Source of the DNA: Planctomycetales bacterium
Lineage (GTDB): Bacteria; Planctomycetota; Planctomycetia; Isosphaerales; Isosphaeraceae
Assembly: GCA_027449865.1 (NCBI GenBank)
Contig: DAIDKV010000185.1
Location: forward strand, 1 to 43,618
Direction: 5' to 3'
Length of the DNA: 43,618 nt
Notes under the pieces: model-generated
Told to the model about the DNA's origin: nothing
Seen by the model: only the letters and a program-made list of their open reading frames with translations
Databases searched by the model: none
Part shown: positions 42,920-43,618 of the stretch, piece after piece
How positions within the stretch are numbered: the stretch's first letter is position 1
Layout: every line of letters begins with the position of its first letter
Made by a program: the position numbers and the translations under genes

Positions 42920-43543
42920 TCACTGGGAGCCCTTGAACGAGATCGACCTTTCATCCAGGTTCAGCACGAGCGTTCCTGAACCTCGCTTCTTGATCTCGCG
43001 CCAGACGGAGAACGCCTGAACGATGGCTCGCTCCCATTCCCCCTCCGTGCAGTTCCCGACTTCCAGGTGGGAGGTCATGTTTCGGATCATCCGGAGCAGC
43101 TCGGAGCTGACGCTCGCCTTGCCCTCCAGCCAATTGTAGTCGCGGGCGTATGCGAAGATCATGGTCGACAAGCCCTCCTCCGTATAGAGAGCCCTCGCCC
43201 CGTCCTGCACCTCGTCAACGGTAGGGTTACTCTTCCTCTTGAGCCCGAGCAGCTTGCGGGTCAGAGGCGACCAGCCGAGGACGGCGGTGAAAGACAGGTG
43301 GATCGCGTCGTGGAAGCCGTAGCCATCGGGCTCCTCGGCGTTGTCGGTTAGCGGGTCGCCGTACGGCTCGCCTTTGTGAAATACCCGGATAATCGGTCGC
43401 TCATTCCCGTCGTGCGTTGTAGCGAAGTCGATCATCATGCGCCGCGGGAAACGTTCGTTGTCGGGATGGCCGGCGTCAAACGTGTCCTTCCGGTAAGCCT
43501 GCCTGAATCGTCGCGGGGGATTTGCTACGGTGGCGGTCCTCAT
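42920..43543 (-). CDS. MazG C-terminal-domain-like protein, stand-alone
   Basis: 207 residues. The sequence carries the pattern of the domain found after MazG-type nucleotide pyrophosphohydrolases: ERFPRRMMIDFAT, GDPLTDNAEEPDGYGFHDAIH, LSFTAVLGWSPLTRKLLGLK, DEVQDGARALYTEEGLST and EWERAIVQAF. The N-terminal MazG helical domain is not in this frame. The acidic and His residues (HDAIH, DEVQDGARA, EEG) suggest metal or nucleotide binding. The assignment is from memory of the pattern. A gene on the plus strand starts 14 bp beyond this start codon, so the two promoters overlap. Confidence 0.65.
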   Translation of the reverse strand: MRTATVANPPRRFRQAYRKDTFDAGHPDNERFPRRMMIDFATTHDGNERPIIRVFHKGEPYGDPLTDNAEEPDGYGFHDAIHLSFTAVLGWSPLTRKLLGLKRKSNPTVDEVQDGARALYTEEGLSTMIFAYARDYNWLEGKASVSSELLRMIRNMTSHLEVGNCTEGEWERAIVQAFSVWREIKKRGSGTLVLNLDERSISFKGSQ

Positions 43544-43557
43544 TCGGGAGGATCGCG

Positions 43558-43618
43558 ATGGATACGACTCCGCACCGCCAACGGCCTGCCGATCTGGTCC
43601 GGGCTCAGCAACGCTTTC
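43558..43618 (+). CDS. Start of a divergent gene, cut by window edge
   Basis: ATG at 43558 follows a good Shine-Dalgarno (TCGGGAGGATCGCG). Only 20 codons are present (MDTTPHRQRPADLVRAQQRF), too few to assign a family. It is read away from the MazG-C-like gene, and the two share about 14 bp of sequence between their start codons. Confidence 0.55.
   Translation, partial: MDTTPHRQRPADLVRAQQRF

Overview
The window looks like chromosome of a high-GC planctomycete, most plausibly Isosphaeraceae-like. The signs are a DUF1559 prepilin-type protein, two Uma2-family nucleases, a Tat-exported TIM-barrel protein, a sulfatase, many secreted proteins of unknown function, a fused ABC-2 permease, and heptanucleotide arrays beside a four-helix-bundle gene. 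No rRNA, tRNA, CRISPR array or intact transposase was recognised. Most genes lie on the minus strand.

Layout. 0-4.5 kb: a partial Uma2 nuclease, a coiled-coil protein with an acidic tail, a truncated AAA ATPase beside a DUF1559 gene, and a 59-residue lipoprotein. 4.5-7.9 kb: a large NDP-forming acyl-CoA synthetase/GNAT protein and a small beta-rich protein. 7.9-10.3 kb: a tightly overlapping three-gene minus-strand operon ending in a ComEC-type metallo-beta-lactamase-fold protein; its first gene has a COMM-domain-like layout. 10.6-12.8 kb (plus strand): a TIM-barrel protein, a lipoprotein and an intact HicBA module. 12.8-20 kb (minus strand): a fused ABC permease, a 555-bp cassette of heptad arrays around a four-helix-bundle gene, a GlcE-like FAD subunit coupled to an unknown protein, and a group 4-type glycosyltransferase. 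20-24.4 kb is the most accessory-looking part: two identical 105-bp MITE-like elements around a REP-like hairpin, an AT-rich island beside an unusual Thr/Ser/Gly-rich protein, a STAS-like fragment, a TPR protein, and a FitA-like antitoxin whose PIN toxin survives only as a stub. 24.6-27 kb: an SDR oxidoreductase and a sulfatase. 27-41.6 kb (minus strand): a solitary DNA methyltransferase, a sigma-54 activator, a HEAT-like protein, lysA, Uma2, argH, a secreted propeller-like protein, an AAA ATPase/TOPRIM-like pair, and a membrane-bound spermidine-synthase-like protein. 41.7-43.6 kb: a Phd/YefM antitoxin with a nonsense-mutated ParE/RelE toxin, acpS, a MazG-C-like protein, and the start of a divergent gene.

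Themes. Housekeeping genes (lysA, argH, acpS) are interleaved with conflict-type modules. Of three toxin-antitoxin loci, HicBA looks intact while the other two keep the antitoxin and have a damaged toxin. Two operons are candidate uncharacterised or poorly characterised systems: the COMM-like/beta-barrel/MBL operon (7.9-10.3 kb) and the AAA-TOPRIM pair (36.9-38.9 kb). Two non-coding structures merit attention: the heptad-flanked four-helix cassette (15.5-16.1 kb) and the MITE-REP-MITE composite with 13-bp flanking direct repeats (20.4-20.7 kb). All family assignments rest on reading motifs by eye; no database search was run.
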